This document shows positions 48,847 to 58,800 of a stretch of 64,000 bases of DNA, piece by piece. Position 1 is the first letter of the stretch. The number at the start of each line of letters is the position of its first letter. A model generated the notes under the pieces. It saw only the letters and a program-made list of their open reading frames with translations. It was not told the origin of the DNA and made no database searches. This DNA comes from Streptomyces albidoflavus (lineage in GTDB: Bacteria > Actinomycetota > Actinomycetes > Streptomycetales > Streptomycetaceae). The stretch is taken from NCBI RefSeq assembly GCF_000719955.1, contig NZ_JOII01000029.1, positions 1 to 64,000 of the forward strand. The letters run 5' to 3'. A program made the translations under genes and the position numbers.

Positions 48847-50421
48847 TCAGAGGTCGGCGCCCGCCGGGACCGCGGGGGGCTCGGTGGGGGCCGGTGGCAC
48901 CGGGAGCGGCTGGGGGCGCGGCGGCAGCAGCTCCAGCACGGCGCGCCGGTCGGCCTCGGCCGTCCCCTCGTCGTACGGGTCGGGCGCGGCCGGCACCTGG
49001 AGGCGCTGGACGGGGCCGTCGCCGAGCCGCACCCAGCCCCGGCCGGGCGGGGCGGCGACGGGGGTCGAGGTGTTCGGCGGGGCGCCGAGCACCAGGGCCA
49101 CCTGCGCGGCGGAGGCGCGGCCCAGCACGACACGGGCCCGGGTGTGGCGGCGTACCGGCTCGGTGAGGGCCTCGGTGGAGTCGAACTGCTCGGCCACCAC
49201 CACGGTGACCTGGGCGGCCCGCCCGTGCCGCAGCGGGACCTGGAGCAGGCTCTGCGGGTCGGTCCTGCCCTGGGCCTCGGCCAGGTGGGCGAGGGCGGCC
49301 GGGCGGTCGAGCAGGATCCACAGCGGGCGCCGGGTGTCCGGGGGCGGCGGGTGGCCCTCCTGCCGGGCCCGTCCCGCGGCGATGAGGCGGCGCTCGGTCT
49401 CGTGGCAGGCCCACTCCAGGCCGGTGAGCGCGCCGTCGAGGTCGCACTCGACGGCGAGGACGCCCTCCCGGCCGGTCAGGCACGCGTACTCGCCGGCCCC
49501 GCCGCCGTCGACCACCAGCACGTCGCCGTGGCGCAGCGCCTGGAGGGCGAGGGAACGCAGCAGCGAGGTGGTGCCGCTGCCGGGGTGACCGACGGCGAGC
49601 AGGTGCGGCTCGGTGGCGCGGGCGCCGGTGCGCCACAGCACGGGGGGCTCGTCCCGGGGGTCGCCGTCGGGGCCGGTGACCGGCAGGGTGCGGGCGGTGT
49701 CGGCGGCGTCGGTGAAGCCGAGCAGGTGCTCGCCGGGGGGGGTGGCGAAGGGCTGCGCGGTCAGGTCGCAGGGGAGCGGGGCGACGGCGGTGACGGTCAG
49801 CTCGTTGCCCTGCTCGTTCCAGTCGAAGCGGTACTCGCGGCCGCGTCCGAGCTTGGCGGCCAGGACCTGCTCGACGCGGAGCCGGGACTCGGGTTCGGCG
49901 TCGGTGAAGTAGCCGGGGTAGCGCAGCACCAGACGGTCGGGGTGGCCGCTCTCGTCGAAGCTGTGCGCGGCGAACGCCTTCTCCCGGTCGCCGCCGTAGG
50001 TGTAGAGGGGCGCCGGGTCGTCCGGGACGGAGAAGTAGGGGACGAGCGACTCGTAGAGCGAGGTGAGCCGCTGGCTCCGGGCGTCGTCGTCGCCCGCCGG
50101 CGCGGCGGGTTTGCGGTCGCGGCCCGTCCAGGCGGCCACCGCGAGCAGGGCGGCCCCGGCCAGCGGCAGGCCGTACCGGAGCAGCGAGAGGACCAGCAGG
50201 ACCGCGGCGATCAGAAAGAGCAGGGGGCCGCGCCGGTCCTTGGGGGTGGCGGCCCACTTGCGCCGTCCGGCGGCTGCCAGGCGGCGCAGGCCGCGGCCGA
50301 TCGTGATCAGCGGATGGAGGACGTCCGTGGCGTTGTCCGCCGCCGACCGGGCCAGCTCACGGCTCCGGACGATCGGGGCGGTGCCGCCGCGCAGAATGCT
50401 GGGGAGTGGGCGCCGGGCCAC
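48847..50421 (-). CDS. FtsK/TraB-like membrane protein with degenerate Walker A
   Basis: A 524-residue protein with two hydrophobic helices near residues 65-95 (LLFLIAAVLLVLSLLRYGLPLAGAALLAVAAW) and a cytosolic P-loop-type domain. The nucleotide-binding loop reads VGHPGSGTTSLLRSLALQA: Thr replaces the essential Lys. Walker B is RPLWILLDRP, with Arg after Asp. Overall layout resembles actinobacterial TraB/FtsK-like translocase homologues, but ATPase activity is doubtful. The C-terminal 60 residues are Pro-rich. A 64-residue membrane protein is encoded just upstream on the same strand; such pairs occur in Streptomyces conjugative elements. Confidence 0.8.
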   Translation of the reverse strand: MARRPLPSILRGGTAPIVRSRELARSAADNATDVLHPLITIGRGLRRLAAAGRRKWAATPKDRRGPLLFLIAAVLLVLSLLRYGLPLAGAALLAVAAWTGRDRKPAAPAGDDDARSQRLTSLYESLVPYFSVPDDPAPLYTYGGDREKAFAAHSFDESGHPDRLVLRYPGYFTDAEPESRLRVEQVLAAKLGRGREYRFDWNEQGNELTVTAVAPLPCDLTAQPFATPPGEHLLGFTDAADTARTLPVTGPDGDPRDEPPVLWRTGARATEPHLLAVGHPGSGTTSLLRSLALQALRHGDVLVVDGGGAGEYACLTGREGVLAVECDLDGALTGLEWACHETERRLIAAGRARQEGHPPPPDTRRPLWILLDRPAALAHLAEAQGRTDPQSLLQVPLRHGRAAQVTVVVAEQFDSTEALTEPVRRHTRARVVLGRASAAQVALVLGAPPNTSTPVAAPPGRGWVRLGDGPVQRLQVPAAPDPYDEGTAEADRRAVLELLPPRPQPLPVPPAPTEPPAVPAGADL

Positions 50422-50452
50422 GTCTTGCTCCTCGGGGTGCGGGTGCGGACGG

Positions 50453-50647
50453 TCAGAACTTGATCCCGCCGAGCAGCCCGGCGAGGCTCGCGCCGCCCGC
50501 CGTGATGCTGGGGGCGATGGCGGTGCCCGCCAGGTAGAAGCCGAAGAGCGCGCAGACCACGGCGTGCGACGCCTTGAGGCCGTCCTTCCGGAAGAACAGG
50601 AAGACGATGATGCCGAGGAGGACGACGCCGGACATGGACAGGATCAT
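50453..50647 (-). CDS. Small membrane protein (Spd/SCO-type)
   Basis: A 64-residue protein with two transmembrane helices (SGVVLLGIIVFLFF and AVVCALFGFYLAGTAIAP) separated by a short RKDGLKASH loop; the C-terminus is Gly/Ala-rich (TAGGASLAGLLGGIKF). The ATG at 50647 has AGGGAG about 8 nt upstream. It resembles small membrane proteins encoded beside FtsK/TraB-like genes in Streptomyces, including Spd proteins of conjugative plasmids (from memory). It ends 31 nt before the FtsK/TraB-like start and is probably co-transcribed. Confidence 0.8.
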   Translation of the reverse strand: MILSMSGVVLLGIIVFLFFRKDGLKASHAVVCALFGFYLAGTAIAPSITAGGASLAGLLGGIKF

Positions 50648-50940
50648 GAGAGTTCTCCCTGGTGGGTGGGGGCAATCACCATCAGTTGTTCCAGGCTCAC
50701 AGCATGTATCTGTACGACAAAAGGTGCAAACGGGGTAACTAGGGGTGTTTTCACTCGACTGGTACGTGTCAGGAGGCCCCCGGCGCCGGTCGGCGGCAGC
50801 CTCGGCCGGGGTGCGCCCAGGCGGCCCGGCGGGGGCAGTACCCTGGCGATTCACCCGGACGGCCCCACTGCCGTCCCGCCGGCCGGGCGCCCGCCCGGCC
50901 GCGCAGCCACCCCCACGAGAACGCGAAGGGCGTACCGCCG

Positions 50941-51354
50941 ATGAGTGAGGCACCCGACCCCGAGGTCGTCGAGCTGGCCACCAAGATCTTCGACCTGGCA
51001 CGCCAGGGGCAGGCCGCCCAGCTGGCCGCCTACGTCGACGCCGGAGTGCCGGTCAACCTCACCAACGACCAGGGCCACACCCTCGTCATGCTCGCCGCCT
51101 ACCACGGCCACGCGGACGCCGTCCGCCTCCTGCTGGAGCGCGGCGCCGACCCCGACCGCGCCAACGACCGGGGCCAGACCCCGCTCGCCGGAGCCGTCTT
51201 CAAGGGCGAGGACGAGGTGGTCACCGCCCTCCTCGACGGCGGCGCCGATCCGGCCGCCGGAGCCCCCTCCGCCCTGGACACGGCCCGCATGTTCGGCAAG
51301 GACGAGCTGCTCGCCCGGTTCACCGCCGCCCAGGACGGTCCTGGCACGGCCTGA
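50941..51354 (+). CDS. Ankyrin-repeat protein
   Basis: A 137-residue protein with three ankyrin repeats: NDQGHTLVMLAAYHGHADAVRLLLERGADPDRA, NDRGQTPLAGAVFKGEDEVVTALLDGGADP and a partial third, capped by an N-terminal helix (LATKIFDLARQGQAAQLAAYVDAGV). There is no signal peptide. It is a protein-protein interaction scaffold of unknown partner. The start ATG at 50941 has GAAGGG upstream. Confidence 0.93.
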   Translation: MSEAPDPEVVELATKIFDLARQGQAAQLAAYVDAGVPVNLTNDQGHTLVMLAAYHGHADAVRLLLERGADPDRANDRGQTPLAGAVFKGEDEVVTALLDGGADPAAGAPSALDTARMFGKDELLARFTAAQDGPGTA

Positions 51355-51657
51355 ACCCTGCCGACCGGGGACGCCCGTTAAATCTGGTCGCGGCGCCGCG
51401 AGCCGCTGAGCCATCATGACGTCGTGATTCACGAGCGCGCGAGCTGGGCAGGAGCCGCATCATCGCGCGCACCGTGAACCGGCCCTCCCCGTGCCCCGTG
51501 GTGCGGGGACACCCTTGGGGCCACGGACGAGAGGCAGACAACGATGGACATCAGCACCCGCCGGCGGACGAGCGTGAAGAACGTCAAGACCTGTTGCGGC
51601 GCGGCCAGGTAGTGCACCGTCCCCGGTTGCGTCGACAGCTTGATGTGAGGCTCATCC
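51355..51657 (+). promoter_or_regulatory. Leader region before the HEAT-repeat gene
   Basis: This 303-bp gap contains a stem CCGTGG...CCACGG around 51497-51526 and a 22-codon ORF at 51544-51612. A longer minus-strand frame (51429-51737) crosses it but overlaps the HEAT-repeat start and has mixed codon use, so I do not annotate it. Confidence 0.35.
51544..51612 (+). CDS. Possible 22-codon leader peptide ORF
   Basis: An ATG-to-TAG frame of 22 codons whose third positions are G/C in all but one sense codon. GAGAGG lies 9 nt upstream and a stem-loop precedes it. The peptide is basic (ISTRRRTSVKNVK) and ends with a Cys-Cys pair (TCCGAAR). It stops 45 nt before the HEAT-repeat gene. Position and size fit a regulatory leader peptide, perhaps cysteine-responsive, but a chance ORF cannot be excluded. 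Confidence 0.35.
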   Translation: MDISTRRRTSVKNVKTCCGAAR

Positions 51658-53082
51658 ATGTGTGATTCCGTCGATCCGGTCATAGCGCCCAGCGGTACTC
51701 TCCTCGGCCTGCTCCAGCGGGGCAGGGGAGACGGCACGCTGCACGCCCTGACCGCCCCCCGTTCCGAGGCGCTCGCCGCCCTCGACCAGTGCGTCCTGCG
51801 CGACCCCCGCCACGACTGGCAGGTGGAGAACCGCTCCCTCTACTACGCCCGGCTCTACCTCGACCTGGACGGCTCCCTGGACGCCGTCGAGGCGCACCTC
51901 TTCGCGCCCGAGGACCACACCGCCACCGGCGAGGAGCGCACCGGCCTGGCCGTCAGCGTCCTCGGCCACCTCGCCTCCTACGGGCGCGACGACGCCCTGG
52001 CCCTGCTGCGCCGGTACGCCGCGCACGGCGCCAACTGGCGCTGGGCCCTGGACGAACTGGCCGTACGCGACGACGACGCCGCCCTCGGCGCACTGGCCGC
52101 GCCCGTCCTCGCCCGGTTCCCCGCCACCCCCGAGGGGGAGACGGAACTGGCCGCGGCGGCCGCCGACAGCTACGAGCCGAGGCCCTGGCACCTGTGGGCC
52201 GAGGACCCCGACCCGGCGATCGGCCCCCGCGTCCGGGCCGCCCTGGAGCGGACCTCCTTCGGCCTGTGGCAACGCCAGCTCGCCACCCCCGACCGCCCCC
52301 AGTGGAGCGTCGACGGGGTCCTGACCTGGGCCCAGGAGGGCCACGACCGGGGCAACGACCGCCATGTGCCGGCCGCCCGGTGCCTGGCCACCGTCGCCAC
52401 CGCCACCGACCGCCCGGCGCTGCTCGCCGCCGCCCGCGGCGGGCTGGACGGCGCCCGCGCCGCCGCCCTCAGCCACCTCGCCCGCAGCGGCGACCCGGCG
52501 GCGCTCGACCTCATCGAGGCCGCCGTCGCCGACGGGGCGCCCGTGGTCCGGGAGGCGGCGCTCGAGTCGCTGGGCCGGATGGACGGCACCCCCGTCCTGG
52601 TCCGCGCCCGTGGCTGGGCACGCCGCCCCGACGCCCTCGGCGCCGCCGCCGGACAACTCCTCGCCTGCCGGGGCTCGGCCGACGACGGCCCCCTGGTCCT
52701 GGCCGCCCTCCGCGAGGCGGTGCGCGGCACCGGCCCCGACGGGCCCGCCCTGTGGAGCCTGGTGGACGGCGCGGGACGCCTCGGCATCGCGCAGGCCGCC
52801 CCGGTTTTGCGCCACCTCTACCGCGAGACCGCCTCCTCCCACCTGCGCGGCCGCACCGCCCAGGCACTCGCCGCCACCGACGCCACCTTCGCCCGTGGCT
52901 TCGCCGTCGAATGCCTCTGGGACTGCGAGGAGACCACCCGCGAGGTCGGCGCCCGCCACGCCGCCACCGGCGACCAGCGCGTCGTCGGCCGCCTCCGCCG
53001 CCTCGCCGCCGACCCGGCCGAGGAGGCCGAGGTACAGACGGCGGTCCGCAGCCGCATCGGCCCGGACACCGCGGCGATCTGA
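51658..53082 (+). CDS. HEAT-repeat protein
   Basis: A 474-residue, entirely helical protein with about eight HEAT-like units over residues 95-470 (for example ALLRRYAAHGANWRWALDELA, GARAAALSHLARSGDPAALDLIEAA, VREAALESLGRMDGTPVLVRA, HLRGRTAQALAATDATFA). The N-terminus IAPSGTLLGLLQRGRGDGTLHALTAP appears conserved in Streptomyces (recollection). There is no signal or membrane segment. A terminator separates it from the downstream kleisin-like gene. HEAT proteins act as scaffolds; a link to the condensin-like cassette is possible but unproven. Confidence 0.85.
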   Translation: MCDSVDPVIAPSGTLLGLLQRGRGDGTLHALTAPRSEALAALDQCVLRDPRHDWQVENRSLYYARLYLDLDGSLDAVEAHLFAPEDHTATGEERTGLAVSVLGHLASYGRDDALALLRRYAAHGANWRWALDELAVRDDDAALGALAAPVLARFPATPEGETELAAAAADSYEPRPWHLWAEDPDPAIGPRVRAALERTSFGLWQRQLATPDRPQWSVDGVLTWAQEGHDRGNDRHVPAARCLATVATATDRPALLAAARGGLDGARAAALSHLARSGDPAALDLIEAAVADGAPVVREAALESLGRMDGTPVLVRARGWARRPDALGAAAGQLLACRGSADDGPLVLAALREAVRGTGPDGPALWSLVDGAGRLGIAQAAPVLRHLYRETASSHLRGRTAQALAATDATFARGFAVECLWDCEETTREVGARHAATGDQRVVGRLRRLAADPAEEAEVQTAVRSRIGPDTAAI

Positions 53083-53085
53083 CGA

Positions 53086-53114
53086 ACCGCCGGGGGAGGG
53101 GGACCCCCGGCGGT
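53086..53114 (+). terminator. Terminator after the HEAT-repeat gene
   Basis: An 11-bp perfect stem, ACCGCCGGGGG with its complement at 53104-53114, and 7-nt loop, 3 nt after the stop codon. Confidence 0.78.
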
Positions 53115-53253
53115 CGCACGGCGGAAGAGGGCGCCCGCCTCCGGGGACCGTGGTCCGGACGCGAGAGCGAGGACGGCCGACGGAACGCCCCGGCCCGGCC
53201 CCCTCATCGGTGCGTTTCGCCCGATGTCGGAGCAAGGATCTAGGCTGTCCCCC

Positions 53254-54789
53254 GTGACTTCGCCCGCCTCCACGGAACCCGCTCCGTCCCAGCTCAGCGC
53301 GGGGCCGCGCCCCGCGCCGGGCCCGGCCGCCGACGAGGGCCTGGCGCGGCGGCTGCGGGCGCTGGCCTGCACCGCGCCGCTGCACGACCTGGACACGCGT
53401 AAGGCCAACCTGGCGGGGGAGTACGCGGGGTACGCGATGGCCGAGGTGGCGCTGGCCGCCATCGACCTGGTCACGCTCCACATGGACTTCGACACCGGCG
53501 CGGACCACGAGCAGATAGTGGCCAGGCTGCTGCCCCGCATCGCCGCCCAGGCCCCCGGCCGCCCCGCCGCCGAGCACGAGCGCGTCGCCCGCTGGGTCCT
53601 GGAGAACCTCATCAACGTCGGCAGCGTCGACCGCGGTTTCCGCGCCGTCTACGGCACCTTCGGGCCCGACGGGAGCTACGTCCGCCGGGACTACGACTTC
53701 AAACTGGTCGAGGAGGTCCCCGGACGCGGCGGCAGCGTCTACCTCCGCACCACCGACGAGGCGGTCAACGTCCTGGTCGGCGCCCTCGACACGGACGTCA
53801 CCAGCGCCCAGATCGCCGCCGAGGTCAAGCTGGAGGTGCTGATCAACCGGGGCCGTCTCGCCGACGCCCAGCTCGCCGCCGAACAGGCCAGGTACCGCAC
53901 CGTCCAGTACTCGGAGACACTGCGCCGCGCCCTCGACGCCACCCGGCGCAACGTCCGGGCCGTCGACTGGCTCGGCGCCGTCCCCGACATGATCGCCGAG
54001 GCGCTCGACCACGTGGCCGACCGGTACCGCCACGAGAACGCCATCCTCACCAACATCCGCAAGGCGCGCGACGAGTCCGAGGACCCCGAGCAGAAACGGC
54101 GCGCCGCCGAACTGGTCGACATCGTCAAGGACTGCATCCGCCGCCACACCCAGCTCCAGGCCAGGCTCCTGGAGGCGGGCCCGCTCTTCCGCGCCGAACA
54201 GGACCGCCAGGCGTTCGCCGCCCCCACCGCCCGCACCGGCGTCGACCTCTACGGCCAGCTCCTCGCCCCCCTTCTGCCGCTCCCTGTCGAGCAGGCGCTG
54301 CGCGCCACCGACGCCTGGTTCGCCCACGGCACCGGACTGCGCACCCCGGCCTGTGTCCGCGTCGGCGACCTGGTCGACCTGCTGCTCACCCCGCCCGTCG
54401 AACGCGCCCACCTGGGCGCCGAGATGCCCGAGCCCGACCTGATCGCCACCCCGGACGACAGCCGCTTCAGCGAGGAGCAGCTCGCCGCCGCCCGCGACCT
54501 CCTCGACCTGGAGTGGGACGCGCCCCGCCGCCTCTCCGGCCTGCTCGCCGAGGCCCGCCGCCGCGACGAGGACCCGTACGGCCTGGCGTACCTGGTGGCC
54601 CTCATCGCCGTGCACGCCGCCTCCCCGCCGGTCGGCACCGCCTACCGGCAGGGCGAGCGCCGGCTGCTGTTCGCCGTGGACGACGGCACCGCACTCGACG
54701 ACCCGCACTTCGGCGGCGCCGATCTCATCGTCGGCAGCGCCCTGCTCGACGCCGCCGGCATGGCGGCCGACCGCACGGAGTCCGCGTGA
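53254..54789 (+). CDS. Kleisin-like condensin subunit (MksF/JetA-type)
   Basis: A 511-residue helical protein, first gene of the condensin-like cassette. The central part (VYLRTTDEAVNVLVGALDTDVTSAQIAAEVKLEVLINRGRLADAQLAAEQARYRTVQYSETL) matches the pattern of MksF/JetA: a winged-helix strand ending in YLRTTDEA, then a helix with an E-x-x-L-x-x-G-R-x-x-x-A pattern and long helices. It would bridge the SMC heads. A GTG start is chosen because TAGGCT (53241-53246) lies 7 nt upstream, a leaderless arrangement; an in-frame ATG at 53224 would add 10 residues. The assignment is by pattern, not search. Confidence 0.7.
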   Translation: MTSPASTEPAPSQLSAGPRPAPGPAADEGLARRLRALACTAPLHDLDTRKANLAGEYAGYAMAEVALAAIDLVTLHMDFDTGADHEQIVARLLPRIAAQAPGRPAAEHERVARWVLENLINVGSVDRGFRAVYGTFGPDGSYVRRDYDFKLVEEVPGRGGSVYLRTTDEAVNVLVGALDTDVTSAQIAAEVKLEVLINRGRLADAQLAAEQARYRTVQYSETLRRALDATRRNVRAVDWLGAVPDMIAEALDHVADRYRHENAILTNIRKARDESEDPEQKRRAAELVDIVKDCIRRHTQLQARLLEAGPLFRAEQDRQAFAAPTARTGVDLYGQLLAPLLPLPVEQALRATDAWFAHGTGLRTPACVRVGDLVDLLLTPPVERAHLGAEMPEPDLIATPDDSRFSEEQLAAARDLLDLEWDAPRRLSGLLAEARRRDEDPYGLAYLVALIAVHAASPPVGTAYRQGERRLLFAVDDGTALDDPHFGGADLIVGSALLDAAGMAADRTESA

Positions 54790-54871
54790 CGGGCGGCCGC
54801 CGCACCCAGGCTCTCCCCTCCCCGGCCCCGCACGCCCGCCCGGGCACGTCCCACCACCAGGAGCACCACCC

Positions 54872-55753
54872 GTGACCGAGCAGACCACCGAGCCCGTACG
54901 GGAGGGCGCCGCCACCCCGGCGCCGCACACTCCCGCCGTCACCCCGGCCGACGCCGCCGACGCCGCCCGGCTGGTCTCCTTCGGCCTCCAGCCCCGGCTC
55001 CAGCCCGCCCGGGACGCCGAGTACGGCGAACTGCTGCGGCGGTACCGCGAGGACCCGCCCTTCGCCCGGCTCGCCGACGCCGTCGCCACCGGCCTCGGGC
55101 TGATCGTGCTGGAGGTCTCCGACCGCGCCGGCATGGCCGTCACCGCCGACGAGGACTCCGTCTTCGCCGTCCGCATGGGCGACTACGCCCGGCGCGCCGC
55201 CACCGACTCCGCCGACCGCTTCCTGCACGGCCTGGCCCATCTCGCCCTGGCCGCCATGGCGTTCCCCCGCCCCGAGGACCTCGCCGACGACGGCTACATC
55301 GGCCGCGTCACCGTCAACGGCGTGGACGCCTTCGTCCGCCAGGCCTGCCGCAAGCTGGAGGAGCGCGCCGAGGAGCAGGGCGACAACACCGACCCCGTCT
55401 CGGACGCCCCCGGCCTGGAGGCCGCCTGGCGCGTCTGGGCCCGGCGCAGCTCCACCGGCGCCACCAAGGACGCCCGCAGGCTCGCCGGTTCCACCACCGG
55501 CATCGTCGGCAAGGCCGCCGCCTTCCTCACCGAGTCCGGCTTCCTCCAGCGCACCGGCGACGAGTCCGGCGGGACGTACCGCACCACCGCCCGCTACCAG
55601 CTCCAGGTCCGCGACCTCGCGGGCGGCGCGGCCATGAGCGAACTCCTCGGCCTCGGCATCGTCCCCGTCAGCGACGGCACCGCCACCCTGCTCCCGCCCG
55701 ACGAGGGCGACGACCTCGACCTGGTCGCCGACGCCGGACTGCCCTTCTCCTGA
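54872..55753 (+). CDS. KITE-like condensin subunit (MksE/JetB-type)
   Basis: A 293-residue protein 82 nt downstream of the kleisin-like gene. The N-terminal 30 residues are low-complexity (Thr/Pro/Ala). The body is alpha-helical with LGLIVLEVSDRAGMAVTADEDSVFAVRMGDYARR and a C-terminal wHTH-like region (KAAAFLTESGFLQRTGDESGGTYRTTARYQLQVRDLA). Size, position and tandem winged-helix look fit MksE/JetB, which binds kleisin and SMC necks. Start GTG has CAGGAG 8 nt upstream. The alternative is an unrelated helical protein specific to this operon. Confidence 0.65.
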   Translation: MTEQTTEPVREGAATPAPHTPAVTPADAADAARLVSFGLQPRLQPARDAEYGELLRRYREDPPFARLADAVATGLGLIVLEVSDRAGMAVTADEDSVFAVRMGDYARRAATDSADRFLHGLAHLALAAMAFPRPEDLADDGYIGRVTVNGVDAFVRQACRKLEERAEEQGDNTDPVSDAPGLEAAWRVWARRSSTGATKDARRLAGSTTGIVGKAAAFLTESGFLQRTGDESGGTYRTTARYQLQVRDLAGGAAMSELLGLGIVPVSDGTATLLPPDEGDDLDLVADAGLPFS

Positions 55754-55833
55754 CCGGCCGCCCGCCGCCCCACCGCAAGCCCCGCCCTCCGGCCGCCGCC
55801 GGACCGTACCGATCGCAACGAGAGTCCGCCGCC

Positions 55834-58800
55834 ATGTACGAGTTGTCCCGGGTCCGCCTCTACTCCATCGGACCCGCAGGCGCCCGGTACGCCGACACCG
55901 TCCTGGACCTGCGCGGGGTCGGCAAGGCCGTGCCCAGACCGGCCCCCGCCCAGGCGGAGTTCTTCGAGGAGGAGCCGGTCGGCCCGCCGCGCAGGCCCGC
56001 CCCCGCCGGCGTCCTCTTCCTGGAGAACGGCGGCGGCAAGTCCGTCCTGCTCAAGCTGATCTTCTCGGTGATGCTCCCCGGCCACCGCAACACGCTCGGA
56101 GGCGCCAGCTCCGGCGTGCTCCGCAAGTTCCTCCTCGCCGACGACTGCGGCCATGTCGCCCTGGAGTGGCAGCACACCCTCACCGGAGAGACCGTCGTCG
56201 TCGGCAAGGTCAGCGAGTGGCGCGGCCGCCAGGTCTCCAACGACCCGCGGAAGTTCGCCGAAGCCTGGTACTCCTTCCGCCCCGGCCCCGGCCTCAGCCT
56301 CGACTCGCTGCCCGTCGCCGAGTCCACCACCGTCCCCGCCCCCGTCGAGGGCGCCTCCGGGGCGCGCGGCCGGCGCCGCACCATGAAGGGGTTCCGCGAC
56401 GCCCTCACCGACGCCGGGAAGTTCTACCTCCACCTCGACGTGCACTGGGAGGAGACCCACGAACGCTGGACCGAGCACCTCGGCGAACTCGGCCTCGACC
56501 CCGAACTCTTCCGCTACCAGCGGGAGATGAACGCCGACGAGGGCGAGGCCGCCGGCCTCTTCGCGGTCAAGAAGGACTCCGACTTCACCGACCTGCTGCT
56601 GCGCGCCGTCACCGACACCCGCGACACCGACGGCCTCGCCGACCTCGTCCACGGCTTCGGCCACAAACTCGGCCGCCGCGCCGAACTCATCGCCGAACGC
56701 GACTTCACCGCCGGCTCCGTCGACCTGCTCGGCCGCATCGTCGAGACCACCGCCGAACGCGACCGCAGCCGCGACATCCACGCCGCCGCCGAACGCCGCA
56801 CCCGCACCCTCGCCCGCAGCCTCTCCCTGCGCGCCCGCCACGAACGCGCCCGCACCGGCGACCTCGCCCAGCAGGTCACCACCGCCGCCCACCGCGTCAC
56901 TGGGGCCGAGGACACCCGCTCCCGGGCTGCCCTGATCGCCGCCGAACTCGCCTACCGGCACGCCTCGCTCGCCCTCACCGTCGCCGAGAAGGCCGCCGCC
57001 GCCCAGCGTCGCGAACTCGCCGACGCCCGCACCCTGCACGCCGCCTGGCAGGCCGCCGAGGCCGTCCTGCGCCACCGCGCCGCCGCCGACCGCTCCACCC
57101 GCGTCGCCGACGCCATCCGCGAGGCCGAACGCGACGCCGCCCCCGCCCTCGCCGCCCGCTCGAAGGCCGCCACCGCCCTGGTCCGCGCCCTCGACGCCGC
57201 CGCCCGGGACGGCGAACGGGTCGCCACCGAACTGGAGGAGCGCGCCGCCCACCTCCAGGACGAGGGCGAGGCCGCCCACCGCGACGCCACCGCCGCCGCC
57301 ACCGAGGCCCAGCGCGCCCGCAGCGAGACCGGCCACCTGCGCCAGCGCCTCGCCGAGGTCGAGCAGGAGACCGAGGAAGCCGTACGGGCCGGCTGGCTGG
57401 AGGCCGGCGCCGCCGACAGCGACCCCGCCCGGGCCGCCCTCGCCGCCACCGATGCCGAGCAGGAGGCGGCCGGCGCCTGGGAGAGCGCCCGCGAACGCGC
57501 CCACCGCGCCGCCGACCACGCCAAGGAGTGCGCCGCCGACGAGGCCCGCGCCGACCTCGCCGCCGCCCGCGCCCACGACGCCGCCGACGCCGCCGCCCGC
57601 GCCCACGAGGCCGAACAGCGCACCGCCGCCGCCCTCGCCGCCGAACCCCGGCTCGCCGAACTCCTCGGCCTGCCCGCGCCCGACAGCGAGGAGGGTCCGC
57701 TCACCGCCGCCGAACTCGACCGCTCCGCCGACCGCCTCGCCGCCCTCCTGGACGAGGGCGTCACCGCCGCGGAACGCCAGCTCTTCGACCTGCGGACCGC
57801 CGCCGCCGACGACACCCGCATCCTCGGCGCCCTCGGCGACGGCGGGCTGCTGCCGCCCGGCCCCGACGTCCTCGCCACCGTCGAGTACCTCGGCGAACAG
57901 GGCATCCCCGCCCTCCCCGGCTGGCGCTACCTCGCCCAGGCCGTCGACCCGGCCGAGCACGCCGCCGTCCTCGCCGCCCGGCCCGAACTGGTCGACGGCG
58001 TCGTCATCACCGACCCCGACACCCACAGCCGGGCCCGCGCCGTCCTCGCCGACGCCGCCCTGCTGCCCCGCTCCGCCGTCGCCGTCGGCACCTCCGCCGC
58101 CCTGCTCGCCCCGGCACCGCGTACGGGCGGTTCCGACGCCGCCGACCAGGGCGTCTTCCTCGTCCCGCCCAACCCGGCCATGCACGACGAGTACGCCGCC
58201 GACGAGGAGCGCCAGGCCCTGCGCGCCCGCGCCGCCGCCCGCGACGAGGAGATCCGGGCGCTCGCCGCCCGCCTCGCCAAGGACCGCGAACTCGCCGCCC
58301 GGCTCACCTCCTGGCGTACCGGCTGCCCGGCGGGCCACCTCACCGAGCTGGGCGCCACCGCGGACCAGGCCCAGGAGCACGCCGACACCGCCGCCCACAC
58401 CCTCCAGCAGGCCCGCACCGCCCGCGCCGAGGCCGACGAGGCCGCCGGCGAGGCGGCCCGGGTCCGCGACGACAGCCAGGAACGCGCCCAGCGGGCCCGG
58501 CGCGCCGCCGACGCCCTCGCCGGCCTCGCCCACCGGCTGCGCGAGCGCCCCCGCTGGCAGGCCGCCCTGCGCGAACTGGCCGAGACCGCCGCCACCAGCG
58601 AGGAGCGCGCCCAGACCTGCCTGGACCGGGCCCGCTCCGCCGACGAGGACCGCCGCGCCGCCCAGCGCGCCGCCGACGACGCCCGCCGCACCGCCCGCGC
58701 CCTGCGCGCCGAACGCGCCGAGATCGCCGGTGTCCCCGACGACGCCGAACTCCCCGCCTCCACCGACACCCCGCGCGTCTCGCTGCCCGCCCTGCGCGAG

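Noticed and set aside
51429..51737. Minus-strand frame with a hydrophobic stretch opposite the leader ORF
   Set aside because: Codon use is mixed, it overlaps the HEAT-repeat start, and it has no relatives I recognise.
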